From: Lachnoclostridium sp. An118
Lineage (GTDB): Bacteria > Bacillota > Clostridia > Lachnospirales > Lachnospiraceae
Reading direction: 5' to 3'
Assembly: GCF_002160985.1 (NCBI RefSeq)
Contig: NZ_NFLQ01000001.1
Span: 186,001-250,000, forward strand
DNA length: 64,000 bases
Made by a program: the position numbers and the translations under genes. Below the pieces are notes generated by a model. The model did not search any database and was not told the DNA's origin. It was given only the letters and a program-made list of their open reading frames with translations. Positions 7,767 through 16,327 of this stretch are shown here, piece by piece (the first letter of the stretch is position 1; the number at the start of each line of letters is the position of its first letter).

Positions 7767-9170
7767 ATGATAGGAGGACTGGACGGCAACAGGATGCTGA
7801 TCGGACTTTTGATCGGTATCGTTGTACTTATTTTCCTTGTGCTTAAGACAAAAGTGCAGGCATTTCTCGCACTGATCATCTGTACAGTTATCGTGGGCGT
7901 TGTGGGTGGCATGCCGCTCTCGAACACGACGCTGGATGACGGCACTACATTGGGTATTGTCAACTCCATAACAGGAGGATTTGGAAGCACCCTGGGCAGC
8001 ATCGGTATCATCATCGGCTTCGGCGTTATGATGGGGCAGATATTTGAGGCCACAGGAGCAGCCAAGCGGATGGCGTTTACCTTCCTGAAACTTTTTGGCA
8101 AGAAGAGAGAGGAGGAAGCTCTGTGTCTGACAGGTTTCCTTGTATCTATCCCGATCTTCTGTGACTCCGGTTTCGTGGTTCTTTCACCTATCGCAAAAGC
8201 GATTTCAAAGGCTACGAAGAAATCAGTCATCGGACTGGGTGTTGCCCTGGCGGCAGGTCTTGTTATCACCCACTCCCTTGTGCCCCCTACACCGGGACCT
8301 CTCGGTGTGTGCGGTATCTTCGGCATTGATGTAGGATCCTTTATCCTTCTCACTATCGTGCTGGGTATCCCGATGGCTATCGGATGTATCGCTTATTCCA
8401 GATTATATCTGAGCAAAAAGTATTTTCAGATTCCGGACGACAATGGGGACTTTATCTCCATGCCCTACCAGGAGCCTGACTATGAGAACGCATTCCACAT
8501 GGACGAAGAAGGACTGCCGGGAACATTTTCATCCTTTGCACCGCTTCTTCTGCCTATCGTGCTGATCCTTATCAACACAGTTGCAACAGCCCTTGGCGCA
8601 ACGACAGGCATCATGGAGGTGCTGATCTTCCTTGGGCAGCCCATTATCGCAGTGGGCCTTGGACTCGTGCTTGCCATCTTTACGCTGGGCAGGGTGCTTG
8701 ACAGACATACAGCCCTGACAGAGATGGAGAAAGGTATGGAGTCAGCCGGTATCATCATGCTGGTAACAGGCGGTGGCGGAGCCCTCGGACAGATCATCAA
8801 GGACTCCGGACTTGGCACATACATGGCAGAGGGACTTGCCCAGACTGCTATCCCGATCATCGTGCTGCCTCTTATCATTTCCACACTGATGCGCTTCATC
8901 CAGGGATCAGGAACAGTTGCCATGACAACGGCTGCAAGTATCTCTGCGCCGATCATCATCGCGGCAGGTGTGAATCCCACACTGGGCGCCATCGCATGCT
9001 GCGTGGGCTCCCTGTTCTTCGGATACTTCAACGACAGCTATTTCTGGGTTGTAAACAGGACACTGGGCGTAAAAGAGGCGAAAGATCAGCTTATAACCTG
9101 GTCTGTCACATCCACCATCGCATGGGCTATCGGAGTTGTTGAAGTTCTGATATTGAGTATTTTCATGTAA
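7767..9170 (+). CDS. GntP-family sugar-acid permease
   Basis: A 467-residue polytopic membrane protein of the gluconate:H+ symporter (GntP) family. About 12 hydrophobic segments are visible, beginning with MLIGLLIGIVVLIFLVLK. Family features include GFGSTLGSIGIIIGFGVMMGQ, FCDSGFVVLSPI, THSLVPPTPGPLG and, near the C-terminus, FFGYFNDSYFWVVNR. GntP relatives import gluconate and other aldonic acids. Placed after the DtnK-like kinase and PdxA2, it is probably the importer of the pathway substrate. It has a clear AAAGGAGGA site, and the DeoR regulator follows after 32 bp in the same direction. Confidence 0.93.
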   Translation: MIGGLDGNRMLIGLLIGIVVLIFLVLKTKVQAFLALIICTVIVGVVGGMPLSNTTLDDGTTLGIVNSITGGFGSTLGSIGIIIGFGVMMGQIFEATGAAKRMAFTFLKLFGKKREEEALCLTGFLVSIPIFCDSGFVVLSPIAKAISKATKKSVIGLGVALAAGLVITHSLVPPTPGPLGVCGIFGIDVGSFILLTIVLGIPMAIGCIAYSRLYLSKKYFQIPDDNGDFISMPYQEPDYENAFHMDEEGLPGTFSSFAPLLLPIVLILINTVATALGATTGIMEVLIFLGQPIIAVGLGLVLAIFTLGRVLDRHTALTEMEKGMESAGIIMLVTGGGGALGQIIKDSGLGTYMAEGLAQTAIPIIVLPLIISTLMRFIQGSGTVAMTTAASISAPIIIAAGVNPTLGAIACCVGSLFFGYFNDSYFWVVNRTLGVKEAKDQLITWSVTSTIAWAIGVVEVLILSIFM

Positions 9171-9202
9171 TCGTGTACAATAATCCTTAAGAGGTGATTT
9201 GT

Positions 9203-9949
9203 ATGCTGGCAGCAGAGAGGCAGGCAAAGATAGCGGAATTGATCAGAGTGCAGGGGAGTGTGCAGGTGGATGACCTGGCTCACGACCTGAAAGTCAGCAC
9301 AATGACGATCAGAAGGGATCTGGAAAAACTGCAGGAAGACAATATACTTGAGCGATGCCATGGAGGTGCGGTGGCAAAGCAGGAAGTGACTTACGCAGAC
9401 AAAAGTACCAGTCATATGCAGGACAAGGTGAGACTGGCCGCCAGGTGCGCGCCCCTCGTCTCGGCGGGAGACAACATTTATCTGGACGCCGGGACGACCA
9501 CCTATGAAATTGCAAAAGCTATCCAGAACGTGCCGGATATCATGGTCATGACCAATGACCTGGAGATTGCCGGACTTCTGAAAAACAGCCAGGCTGAGCT
9601 GCTGCTGTGCGGCGGAATGGTACAGAAAAGTACCGGAAGCATGCTGGGCTATTATGCGACGCAGATGCTGGAAGATTTCCGATTTGATGTGGGCTTTTTC
9701 GGGGCCGCATCCATCAATGAAGAGCTGGAGGTTTTCACACCGACGGTAGACAAGGCTTTCCTGAAGAGGAAAGCTCTCCAGAGATGCCGGAAGGCGTATC
9801 TGGTAGTGGATGAATCCAAATTCGGAAAACAGGCCGTGACAAAAGTCAACCATCTGGCGGATTACACGGCTGTGATCACCACAAGGAGGCTGACTGTCGA
9901 GGAACAGAGGAAAGCAGAAGAGTCTGATATCAGGATGATATATGTGTAA
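9203..9949 (+). CDS. DeoR-family transcriptional regulator
   Basis: A 248-residue DeoR regulator. The start at 9203 follows AGAGGTGA with normal spacing. The N-terminal winged helix has the DeoR signature (VDDLAHDLKVSTMTIRRDLE), and the C-terminal DeoRC sugar-phosphate-sensing domain shows YLDAGTTTYEIA, VMTNDLEIAG, LCGGMV and VDESKFGKQA. Such proteins usually repress sugar catabolic genes and release DNA when bound by a phosphorylated intermediate. As the last gene of the dtnK-pdxA2-gntP cluster it probably autoregulates the operon through the AACA-containing repeats at 5231-5357. Confidence 0.92.
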   Translation: MLAAERQAKIAELIRVQGSVQVDDLAHDLKVSTMTIRRDLEKLQEDNILERCHGGAVAKQEVTYADKSTSHMQDKVRLAARCAPLVSAGDNIYLDAGTTTYEIAKAIQNVPDIMVMTNDLEIAGLLKNSQAELLLCGGMVQKSTGSMLGYYATQMLEDFRFDVGFFGAASINEELEVFTPTVDKAFLKRKALQRCRKAYLVVDESKFGKQAVTKVNHLADYTAVITTRRLTVEEQRKAEESDIRMIYV

Positions 9950-9955
9950 AGAGTG

Positions 9956-10000
9956 AACCGCTGTGCGGCAGAGACAGATCTGCCCTCACAGCGGTTTTTT
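9956..10000. terminator. bidirectional intrinsic terminator
   Basis: AACCGCTGTG (9956-9965) pairs perfectly with CACAGCGGTT (9987-9996), with an inner GGCAGA/TCTGCC helix, followed by T residues on the plus strand. It lies between the convergent DeoR and MerR genes and can serve both; the matching A residues on the left are fewer, so it favours the DeoR side. Confidence 0.85.
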
Positions 10001-10859
10001 ACTGCCTTTCTTTCTTGCCGCAGAATAGGGAAATCCTTGTGAGATAGTGTTCCTCATCTGCCGAGAGCTCATCCAGCACGGCTTCCTTGTAGACAAAACT
10101 GCCAGGAGACAGGCCATTTTCCCCTGCAAAGGCAAGGAGCCGGCGGCAGGCTTCCTCGGAACGGTAGTAGTCGCCCCGCAGGTAGATGGCGGCATAGGTG
10201 CCGGCCGGCTTGATGTGTACCTGTGTGTCCGGCGGGAGTGCGTCCACGGAGAAAGAAGTCTTGGTGAAAAAATATGCATAAGTCTCATAGTCTCCCTCCT
10301 GCAGAGCCGGGGTGGGGAGCATGGCGCCGTAGGGGTGACCGCAGTTGAGATGTTCCCGGCTGCACAGGCCGATGTGGCTGCAGAGCACGGAGAAGATCTT
10401 GTCATGGTCAGATGTATACAGAGGACTGCTGAGTACCAGCAGTTCTTTTTTTGTCTGCTCTTCCAGGAGAACAGGGGAGAGGCATTGTACATCCTGAAAG
10501 TCTCTGGCCTGTCTGACAAGGGAGAGCTTTGTCTCAATGACGGTGCGGATGCGCTGGAGCTGAGCCAGCTCTGCCTCCACCTTTTCCTGCTGTGTGAGCA
10601 GAAGTCTTTCTAAGCTGTCCGGGCTGCGGTGGTCTATGTAGTCCTTGATCTTCTTGAGAGGCATGCCCAGCTCTTTCAGGCAGGTGATGGTGAAAAAGAC
10701 ATCGCACTGGTTTTCGCTGTAATAGCGGTATCCTTTTTCATCTGTGAGAGCGGGAGAGAAAAGGCCGATCTCGTCGTAGTGAAAGAGGGTCCGCTTGTTG
10801 GTGCCGCACAGAGCGGCAAATTCCCCGGTTTTTATGCATGGAATGTCTAATTTTTGCAT
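9999..10859 (-). CDS. MerR-family regulator with GyrI-like effector domain
   Basis: A 286-residue MerR protein. The N-terminal domain reads KTGEFAALCGTNKRTLFHYDEIGLF (in parts) and YRYYSENQCDVFFTITCLKELGMPL, the usual MerR winged helix, followed by the helical segment with the dimer coiled coil to about residue 125. The remaining half looks like the GyrI/effector-binding barrel, so it is in the BltR/BmrR class that senses small hydrophobic molecules. It starts at 10859 with AAGGAGGAAA just upstream and is divergent from the aminotransferase operon, whose promoter has the 19-bp spacer that MerR activators untwist. Confidence 0.9.
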   Translation of the reverse strand: MQKLDIPCIKTGEFAALCGTNKRTLFHYDEIGLFSPALTDEKGYRYYSENQCDVFFTITCLKELGMPLKKIKDYIDHRSPDSLERLLLTQQEKVEAELAQLQRIRTVIETKLSLVRQARDFQDVQCLSPVLLEEQTKKELLVLSSPLYTSDHDKIFSVLCSHIGLCSREHLNCGHPYGAMLPTPALQEGDYETYAYFFTKTSFSVDALPPDTQVHIKPAGTYAAIYLRGDYYRSEEACRRLLAFAGENGLSPGSFVYKEAVLDELSADEEHYLTRISLFCGKKERQ

Positions 10860-10876
10860 AATTATACATTTCCTCC

Positions 10877-10907
10877 TTGACTATACCCTAACGGTATACT
10901 TTATTAT
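10877..10907 (+). promoter_or_regulatory. MerR-type promoter (19-bp spacer with dyad)
   Basis: TTGACT (10877-10882), a 19-bp spacer and TATTAT (10902-10907) drive the aminotransferase operon. The dyad TATACCcTAaCGGTATA (10882-10898) fills the spacer. Over-long spacers with a central dyad are the hallmark of MerR-activated promoters, and the MerR gene is divergently transcribed from the same gap. Confidence 0.75.
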
Positions 10908-10959
10908 AATCGGGATAGACAGGACAGTCAATTTTAAATAGATGAGGAGACAAACGATC

Positions 10960-12138
10960 ATGCCAAAATTAAGTGAGAGAGTGGGCACATTTACCGACTC
11001 AGTGATCCGCAGGATGACCCGGATCAGCGATGAATACGGAGCGATCAATCTATCCCAGGGATTTCCGGATTTTGATCCGCCGCAGGAGATCATGGATGCC
11101 CTGGCAGAGGCGGCCTACAAGGGACCTCACCAGTATTCCATTACATTCGGGGCGGAAAATTTCCGCCAGGCCCTGGCAAGAAAGCAGGAGAAAGCCATCG
11201 GGCGGGCCATTGACCCGGAGACGGAGATCGTGGTGACATGCGGCGGCACAGAGGCCATGATGTGTGCCATGATGACCATCTGCAATCCCGGGGACAAGGT
11301 GATGGTGTTCTCGCCTTTCTATGAAAATTACGGGGCGGACGCCATCTTGTCCGGTGCGGATCCTATCTATATCCCCCTGGTGCCGCCGGCGTACACTTTC
11401 GATATCTCCCTTGTGGAGGAGGGATTTAAGGCGGGGGCGAAAGCTATCATTGTCTGCAATCCTTCCAACCCCTGCGGAAAGGTGTTTTCCAGGGAAGAGC
11501 TGATGGCCATCGGAGAGCTGGCTGTGAAGTATGACGCCTTTGTGGTGACAGATGAGGTGTACGAGCATATGGTGTATGAGCCCTATCATCACACATGTAT
11601 GGCTTCCCTGCCGGGCATGTATGAACACACCATCACCTGCAATTCCCTCTCCAAGACCTACTCCATCACCGGATGGCGCCTTGGATATCTCATCGGGCCG
11701 GAGGAAGTGGTGGAAGCGGCCAAGAAGGTCCACGATTTCCTGACAGTGGGAGCGGCAGCGCCCCTCCAGGAGGCAGCTGTGGCGGGGCTGAACTTCCCGG
11801 ACAGCTACTATGAAGACCTGAAAAAGATCTACACAGAAAAGAGGGACTATTTCCTGACCGGGCTGGACCGCATCGGACTTGCCCACAATGTTCCACAGGG
11901 TACCTATTTTGTCCTGATCGATATACAGAAATTCCTGGATCTGCCCAGATTTGCGGGTTACACGGACCTGGAGTTTTGCGAGTGGATGATCAAAAATATC
12001 GGTGTGGCCGCTGTGCCGGGTTCCAGTTTCTTTAAAGAAGAAGTGAACCATCTGATCCGACTGCATTTTGCCAGAGAAAAAGAGACCATCGACGAGGCGA
12101 TCAGCCGCCTTGGAAAGTTACAGGAGTTGTTATCATGA
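10960..12138 (+). CDS. PLP-dependent class I/II aminotransferase
   Basis: A 392-residue fold-type I aminotransferase. The start at 10960 is preferred (GATGAGGAG upstream); an ATG 18 bases earlier is also possible. Seen are NLSQGFPDFDPP near the N-terminus, CGGTEAMMCAM (phosphate-binding loop region), NPSNPCGKVFS, DEVYEHMVY (Asp that pairs with the pyridine nitrogen) and the Schiff-base Lys in CNSLSKTYSITGWRLGY. The family includes aspartate-, kynurenine- and methionine-type transaminases; the substrate is not determinable here. It overlaps the next gene by 4 bp, so it is coupled to an Fe-dependent alcohol dehydrogenase and a YjiH transporter, suggesting uptake and breakdown of an amino acid or amine. 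Confidence 0.92.
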   Translation: MPKLSERVGTFTDSVIRRMTRISDEYGAINLSQGFPDFDPPQEIMDALAEAAYKGPHQYSITFGAENFRQALARKQEKAIGRAIDPETEIVVTCGGTEAMMCAMMTICNPGDKVMVFSPFYENYGADAILSGADPIYIPLVPPAYTFDISLVEEGFKAGAKAIIVCNPSNPCGKVFSREELMAIGELAVKYDAFVVTDEVYEHMVYEPYHHTCMASLPGMYEHTITCNSLSKTYSITGWRLGYLIGPEEVVEAAKKVHDFLTVGAAAPLQEAAVAGLNFPDSYYEDLKKIYTEKRDYFLTGLDRIGLAHNVPQGTYFVLIDIQKFLDLPRFAGYTDLEFCEWMIKNIGVAAVPGSSFFKEEVNHLIRLHFAREKETIDEAISRLGKLQELLS

Positions 12139-13214
12139 GATCATATTCAGTATTTTTTGCAAATTACACCATCGGGGAGGACGCCTACGGGCAGGTGCCC
12201 CAGGTCTGTCTCCCTTTTGGAACAAAGATCTTCCTGATCGGCGGGCGAAAGGGCATGGACGCCGCAGGCGGGCTTCTTGAGGAGGTCCTGAAGGGGACGG
12301 ACCTTGTCGTTTTGGAATCTGTGGAGTTCGGATCAGACTGCACCTACAAGGATATTGACCGGTGGGCGGACCGGGCGAAGGAGCTGGGAGCGGACATGAT
12401 CTTTGGCATGGGCGGTGGCAAGGCGCTGGACACAGCGAAGGGAGCTGCCGACAGAGCCGGACTTCCGGTCTTTACCTTCCCAACCATCGCGGCCACCTGT
12501 GCGGCAACGACAGCCCTGTCTGTGGTGTACAGGGAAGATGGAAATTTTGACAGCTTTTACTTTTATGACAAGCCGGCAAGGCACTGTTTTATCAATACCC
12601 GCGTCATTGCGGATGCGCCCTGGGAGTATCTGCGGGCCGGCATGGGAGATACGATGGGTAAATTTTTTGAGTGTCACTTCGCGGCCAGAGGAGACAGGCT
12701 GGATCACAGCTCTGCCCTGGGCAGGGAGATCAGCAACCTGTGTTATGGCCCCCTCCTGGAGCACGGTGTCCAGGCCCTTGCGGACTGCAAAAGACATGAG
12801 CCATCCTTTGCCCTGCAGCAGGCGGTGCTGGCAAATATCGTCAGCACAGGCATGGTGTCCCTGATGGTGCTGGATGACTACAACTGTGCCATCGCCCACT
12901 CGGTATATTACGGGCTTGTGCTCCTCCCGGGCTTTGAGGAGAAGTACCTCCACGGAGACGTGGTGGCCTACGGCGTTCTGGTGCAGCTTGCGGTGGACCA
13001 GGACAGAGAGCGCCTCGGGGAGGCGAAGAAGTTTCTTGAAAAGCTGGGTATTCCCTCCACGCTGAAAGAGATGGGCGTTCCCCTTGACAGGGAGTATCTG
13101 GCGGCGGTCCTGAGGGAGACGGTGACAGGTCCTGACATGGAGCATATTCCCTACCCGGTGACGGAGGATATGATCTTTGAGGCCATGAGAGAAGTGGAGG
13201 AGCTGGGAGAATAA
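12135..13214 (+). CDS. iron-containing alcohol dehydrogenase, glycerol-dehydrogenase-like
   Basis: A 359-residue group III (metal-dependent) alcohol dehydrogenase. The NAD-binding segment GMGGGKALDTAKGAAD and PTIAATCAATTALSVVY lie in the N-terminal half, and metal ligands are suggested by AGMGDTMGKFFE (Asp), AHSVYYGL (His) and YLHGDVVAYGVL (His). The pattern is closest to the GldA/glycerol-1-phosphate dehydrogenase branch. It begins inside the aminotransferase stop region (4-bp overlap) and its stop overlaps the YjiH start by one base, so translation of the three is coupled. It likely reduces the oxo product or an aldehyde downstream of the transaminase, which is inference. Confidence 0.88.
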   Translation: MRSYSVFFANYTIGEDAYGQVPQVCLPFGTKIFLIGGRKGMDAAGGLLEEVLKGTDLVVLESVEFGSDCTYKDIDRWADRAKELGADMIFGMGGGKALDTAKGAADRAGLPVFTFPTIAATCAATTALSVVYREDGNFDSFYFYDKPARHCFINTRVIADAPWEYLRAGMGDTMGKFFECHFAARGDRLDHSSALGREISNLCYGPLLEHGVQALADCKRHEPSFALQQAVLANIVSTGMVSLMVLDDYNCAIAHSVYYGLVLLPGFEEKYLHGDVVAYGVLVQLAVDQDRERLGEAKKFLEKLGIPSTLKEMGVPLDREYLAAVLRETVTGPDMEHIPYPVTEDMIFEAMREVEELGE

Positions 13215-14572
13215 TGGGAAATACAGCAGAAAAAACTTATATAAATAAGAAGAATCTTTTGAAATTTATTTTCGGGTCAGCCTTCGGCGTGCTCATGTTC
13301 CTGGTGCCCATCCCCTATGAGTCCTCTTTTACGACTCTGCTGGACTTTGTGAAAATGTGGCTCCAGGCTCTCTTTGGGGGCAGCCTGATCTACATTGTGG
13401 TGACGCTGATCGTGGCGTCCGCGGTGCTCAGCACCTATGACTTTTTCGCAAAGCCGGATCTTATCCGGAAGAACCGCTACCTGAGCAAGGCTTTCTGCAC
13501 CACGCCTCTGTATCTTGTGTCCAAGATCATTGGAGCCGTGGCGGGCGTCATGGTTGTGACAGGTGTGGGGCCGGAAGTGGTGGTCTCCCCGGATACAGGC
13601 GGGACCATCATTGACCTGTGCGGAACACTGTTCTGCATCCTGATCGCCTTCAGCTTTGTCCTTCCTTTCCTGACCGACTGCGGGATCATGGAATTCCTGG
13701 GCGTCATCGCCCGGCCTGTGGTGCGGCCACTGTTCCACGTGCCGGGAAGGGCCTCCGTTGACCTGATCGCATCCTGGTTCGGAGCGGCCAATGCAGCGGT
13801 CATCCTGACAAGAGAGCAGTATATGAAAGGGTATTACACGAAGAGGGAAGCAGCCTACATTATGACCAACTTCTCCCTTGTGTCCGTGCCCTTCTGCCTG
13901 ATGGTGGCAAACACCATTGGACTGGACTCTATTTTCCCGGTCTTTTATCTCTGCATCTGCGTCATCGGCATCATCCTGGCGGTTATCATTGTGCGCATCC
14001 CGCCCATCCGCACGATCCCGGATACATACCGGGAGGTGACAGGCCGGCAGGTGGCTGAGGACAGACCCCAGGAAAAAGGATTGTGGAAATTTGCCCTGGA
14101 GTCCAGCTGTAAGAGAGCGTCCCAGTTCCATCTGGACACCGTGCTGACCAATGGTCTGGAAGTCATGATGGGAACCCTCTTTGACCTGATCCCCATTGTG
14201 GCGTCCTGGGGTGTCGTGGCCCTGGTCATTGCCACCTACACACCATTCTTTGACTGGATCTCCTATCCTATGGGGCTGTATCTGCAGCTCTTCGGCGTGG
14301 AGGATGCATTTGCTGTGGCGCCGGCCACACTGGTCGGATTTACAGACATGTTCATCCCGGCCCTCCTGATCGCGGGGACCGAGGTGGCTGTAAAGACGAA
14401 ATTCATCATCGGTGTCCTGTCCCTTGTGCAGATCATCTATCTGACCGAGGTGGGAACCGTGGTCATCAAGAGCGAAGTGCCGATGGGCTTCTGGAAGCTC
14501 TTTGCCGTTTTCATGGAGAGGACCCTGATCGCCATACCGTTTATCGTGCTTTTTGCCAATCTGATCTATTGA
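13214..14572 (+). CDS. YjiH-family membrane protein (nucleoside-recognition Gate domain)
   Basis: A 452-residue polytopic membrane protein with roughly ten hydrophobic helices, starting with FIFGSAFGVLMFLVPIPYESS after a short cytosolic tail. A Gate-type segment is visible around SWFGAANAAVILTREQYMKG, and a second around FALVGFTDMF-like residues (TLVGFTDMFIPALLIAGT). YjiH proteins are putative transporters of unknown substrate and often stand next to amidohydrolases or aminotransferases. Here it is the third gene of the MerR-controlled operon and is followed by a good bidirectional terminator. Confidence 0.85.
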   Translation: MGNTAEKTYINKKNLLKFIFGSAFGVLMFLVPIPYESSFTTLLDFVKMWLQALFGGSLIYIVVTLIVASAVLSTYDFFAKPDLIRKNRYLSKAFCTTPLYLVSKIIGAVAGVMVVTGVGPEVVVSPDTGGTIIDLCGTLFCILIAFSFVLPFLTDCGIMEFLGVIARPVVRPLFHVPGRASVDLIASWFGAANAAVILTREQYMKGYYTKREAAYIMTNFSLVSVPFCLMVANTIGLDSIFPVFYLCICVIGIILAVIIVRIPPIRTIPDTYREVTGRQVAEDRPQEKGLWKFALESSCKRASQFHLDTVLTNGLEVMMGTLFDLIPIVASWGVVALVIATYTPFFDWISYPMGLYLQLFGVEDAFAVAPATLVGFTDMFIPALLIAGTEVAVKTKFIIGVLSLVQIIYLTEVGTVVIKSEVPMGFWKLFAVFMERTLIAIPFIVLFANLIY

Positions 14573-14604
14573 ATATGACCAGACCGTATATATGGAAGAA
14601 CAAA

Positions 14605-14634
14605 AAAGGGAAGCCCAAACGGGTTTCCCTTTTC
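14605..14634. terminator. bidirectional terminator between yjiH and truA-like gene
   Basis: AAGGGAAGCCC (14606-14616, including the flanking As) pairs with GGGTTTCCCTT (14621-14631) with one G-T pair and a 4-base loop; A-run on the left and T-run on the right allow use in both directions for the convergent genes. Confidence 0.85.
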
Positions 14635-14650
14635 GCTCAATTTACCCTCT

Positions 14651-15388
14651 TTATTCATATCGCACTTCCTGCAGATACATCCCCTTGGGGTCGCAGGGCG
14701 CACTGGCCGGCTGTTCGCCTGCGAAGATGGCGGTGATATCTTCCGGCTTCCTTGTGCCCAGGCCGACTTCGAGAAGCGTGCCCACGATGGTCCGCTGCAT
14801 GTTGTGGAGGAAGTCGTCCGCGTGCATGGAGATCTGCATCTCCTCCCCGTCATCGTAGATGTCGATCTGGTACATCTCCCGCTCGGTGGACTTGTTGTGC
14901 TTTACCGTGGAGAAATTTTTAAAGTCATGCCTTCCGAGAAGGAGCTGTGCCGCCGCCTTCATGGCATCCATATCCGGCCTGCGGAAGCAGTGGAAGGTGT
15001 ACTTGAAGTCAAAGACGCTGGGCACGTCGCTGATGGTGGCGCGGTAGATGTAGATCTTTGACCTGGCATTCAGCTGGGCGTGGAAGCGCTCCGGCATGTC
15101 CTCCACTGATATGATGGCGATATCCATAGGCAGATACCGGTTCAGATAGTGCTGGATCTCATAGTCCTTCATGTCCGTGTTTGTCTTAAAGCTGGCGGTC
15201 TGGGCGTAGGCGTGGACACCCACCTCTGTGCGGGCGCCGCAGAAGAGCTCCACGTCCTCGCCGGTCATTTTCCGGATGACCTCCAGGATCTTGTTGGAGA
15301 TGGTGTTGGTGGACTCGTTTTTTCCCAGACGGACCCAGCCCTGGTAGCGGCTGCCGTCGTATTCTATGGTAAGCTTGATATTGCGCAT
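14651..15388 (-). CDS. truA: TruA-like tRNA pseudouridine synthase with Asp-to-Glu active site
   Basis: A 245-residue TruA-family protein; TruA normally makes pseudouridine 38-40 in tRNA anticodon arms. The start at 15388 follows GGAGGAG; a longer frame from 15418 lacks a site. It aligns throughout: KLTIEYDGSRYQGW, the substrate segment LNARSKIYIYR, FHCFRRPD and GRHDFKNFS. The catalytic block that is GRTDAGVHA in classical enzymes reads GARTEVGVHA, so the nucleophilic Asp is Glu (residue 55, codon GAG). The usual MVR triplet of the C-terminal block is MQR (197-199). It may be a paralogue with altered or lost catalysis; a normal truA would be expected elsewhere, often beside the ecf transporter genes. 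The fold call is secure, the activity is not. Confidence 0.85.
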   Translation of the reverse strand: MRNIKLTIEYDGSRYQGWVRLGKNESTNTISNKILEVIRKMTGEDVELFCGARTEVGVHAYAQTASFKTNTDMKDYEIQHYLNRYLPMDIAIISVEDMPERFHAQLNARSKIYIYRATISDVPSVFDFKYTFHCFRRPDMDAMKAAAQLLLGRHDFKNFSTVKHNKSTEREMYQIDIYDDGEEMQISMHADDFLHNMQRTIVGTLLEVGLGTRKPEDITAIFAGEQPASAPCDPKGMYLQEVRYE

Positions 15389-15506
15389 GGTTCTCCTCCT
15401 ATCACGATATGAAATCACAAAAACATCTAAAATCAGTTTTAGTATAGCAGATTATCTGATATACTGTCCAGTGAACAAAGAAATGACAGACAGGAGAGAT
15501 TGCAAA

Positions 15507-15971
15507 ATGACAGAGAGCAGAAAAGTATCAGAGTCCGTATCGGAGACTGTCCACATGGTGCGTCCCAACCACCTCAATGCGGCGGGACGACTGTTCGGAG
15601 GGATCCTCATGCAGTGGATGGACGAGCTGGCCGGGCTTGTGGCGAAACGGCATACAAGAAAAAATGTGATCACCGCCTCCGTGGACAACTTAAGCTTCCT
15701 GCGGGGCGCCTATCAGAAGGATGTGGTTGTGATCACGGGAAAGGTGACGTACGTGGGAAATACATCCATGGAAGTAAAAGTGGACTCCTGCGTGGAGGAC
15801 CTGGACCGCAACCGGACCCTCATCAACCGGGCCTACTTTACCATGGTGGCGCTGGACGAGAATGACCATCCCACCAGAGTGCCCCGGCTGGAGCTGGAGA
15901 CAGAGGATGAAAAGGAAGAATGGAAGAATGCAGAGAAAAGGCGGGAGATGCGGAAGCACTACAGGCTGTGA
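15507..15971 (+). CDS. acyl-CoA thioesterase, hot-dog fold (YciA-like)
   Basis: A 154-residue hot-dog thioesterase. The start at 15507 follows CAGGAGAG; the long open frame upstream is not needed. The signature VRPNHLNAAGRLFGGILMQWMDELAGLVAKRH contains the family block (shown here in part: HLNAAGRLFGG, WMDELAGLVA) with the catalytic Asp/Asn region, followed by NLSFLRGAYQKDVVVITGKV. It resembles the YciA/BACH group that hydrolyses short- to long-chain acyl-CoA. The acidic C-terminal tail (LELETEDEKEEW) is typical of short clostridial members. It stands alone between the TruA-like gene and an oppositely oriented pair. Confidence 0.9.
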   Translation: MTESRKVSESVSETVHMVRPNHLNAAGRLFGGILMQWMDELAGLVAKRHTRKNVITASVDNLSFLRGAYQKDVVVITGKVTYVGNTSMEVKVDSCVEDLDRNRTLINRAYFTMVALDENDHPTRVPRLELETEDEKEEWKNAEKRREMRKHYRL

Positions 15972-16033
15972 TCCGCATTCCCGTTCCCTATGTTTATGCC
16001 GGCAGAAGAGGAAAAAGCCCTCGGATGCCGGCC

Positions 16034-16327
16034 TTATTTTTTCCTGTGGTCCATCTGTGCCATCACGAGGCTGACCATGCTGTCGATCTGCCTTTTCTCC
16101 TCTGGGGAGCGTCCCTCCTTCAGGATCTCAAGGATGAGGGACGTCTCTTCCGGGGAGAAGCGGATGCCCTCCCTGTTTGCGGAGGAGATGAGAGCCATCA
16201 TGGCGGCCGCCAGGCTGTTCCCGGTCTTGCCGGAGGTCCGGGCGGCCGCCGTCCTGATGAGCTCCAGCTTGACAGGATCAATATGTTTCATTGCCGGATG
16301 ATCCATCCATTCCTGCGCCATTGTCAT
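16034..16327 (-). CDS. hypothetical protein, helical
   Basis: A 97-residue protein I cannot assign. It is predicted helical, soluble, with a His/Lys-rich end (MAQMDHRKK) and a central AAAMMALISSANREGIRFSPEETSLI-like segment (seen as LAAAMMALISSANREG). Its start overlaps the end of the upstream gene by 50 bases in another frame, so the two are translationally linked. The pair resembles small proteins of unknown function conserved in Lachnospiraceae near ylxM-ffh, but this is only an impression. The coding call rests on the operon-like overlap and the compositional fit. Confidence 0.6.
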   Translation of the reverse strand: MTMAQEWMDHPAMKHIDPVKLELIRTAAARTSGKTGNSLAAAMMALISSANREGIRFSPEETSLILEILKEGRSPEEKRQIDSMVSLVMAQMDHRKK

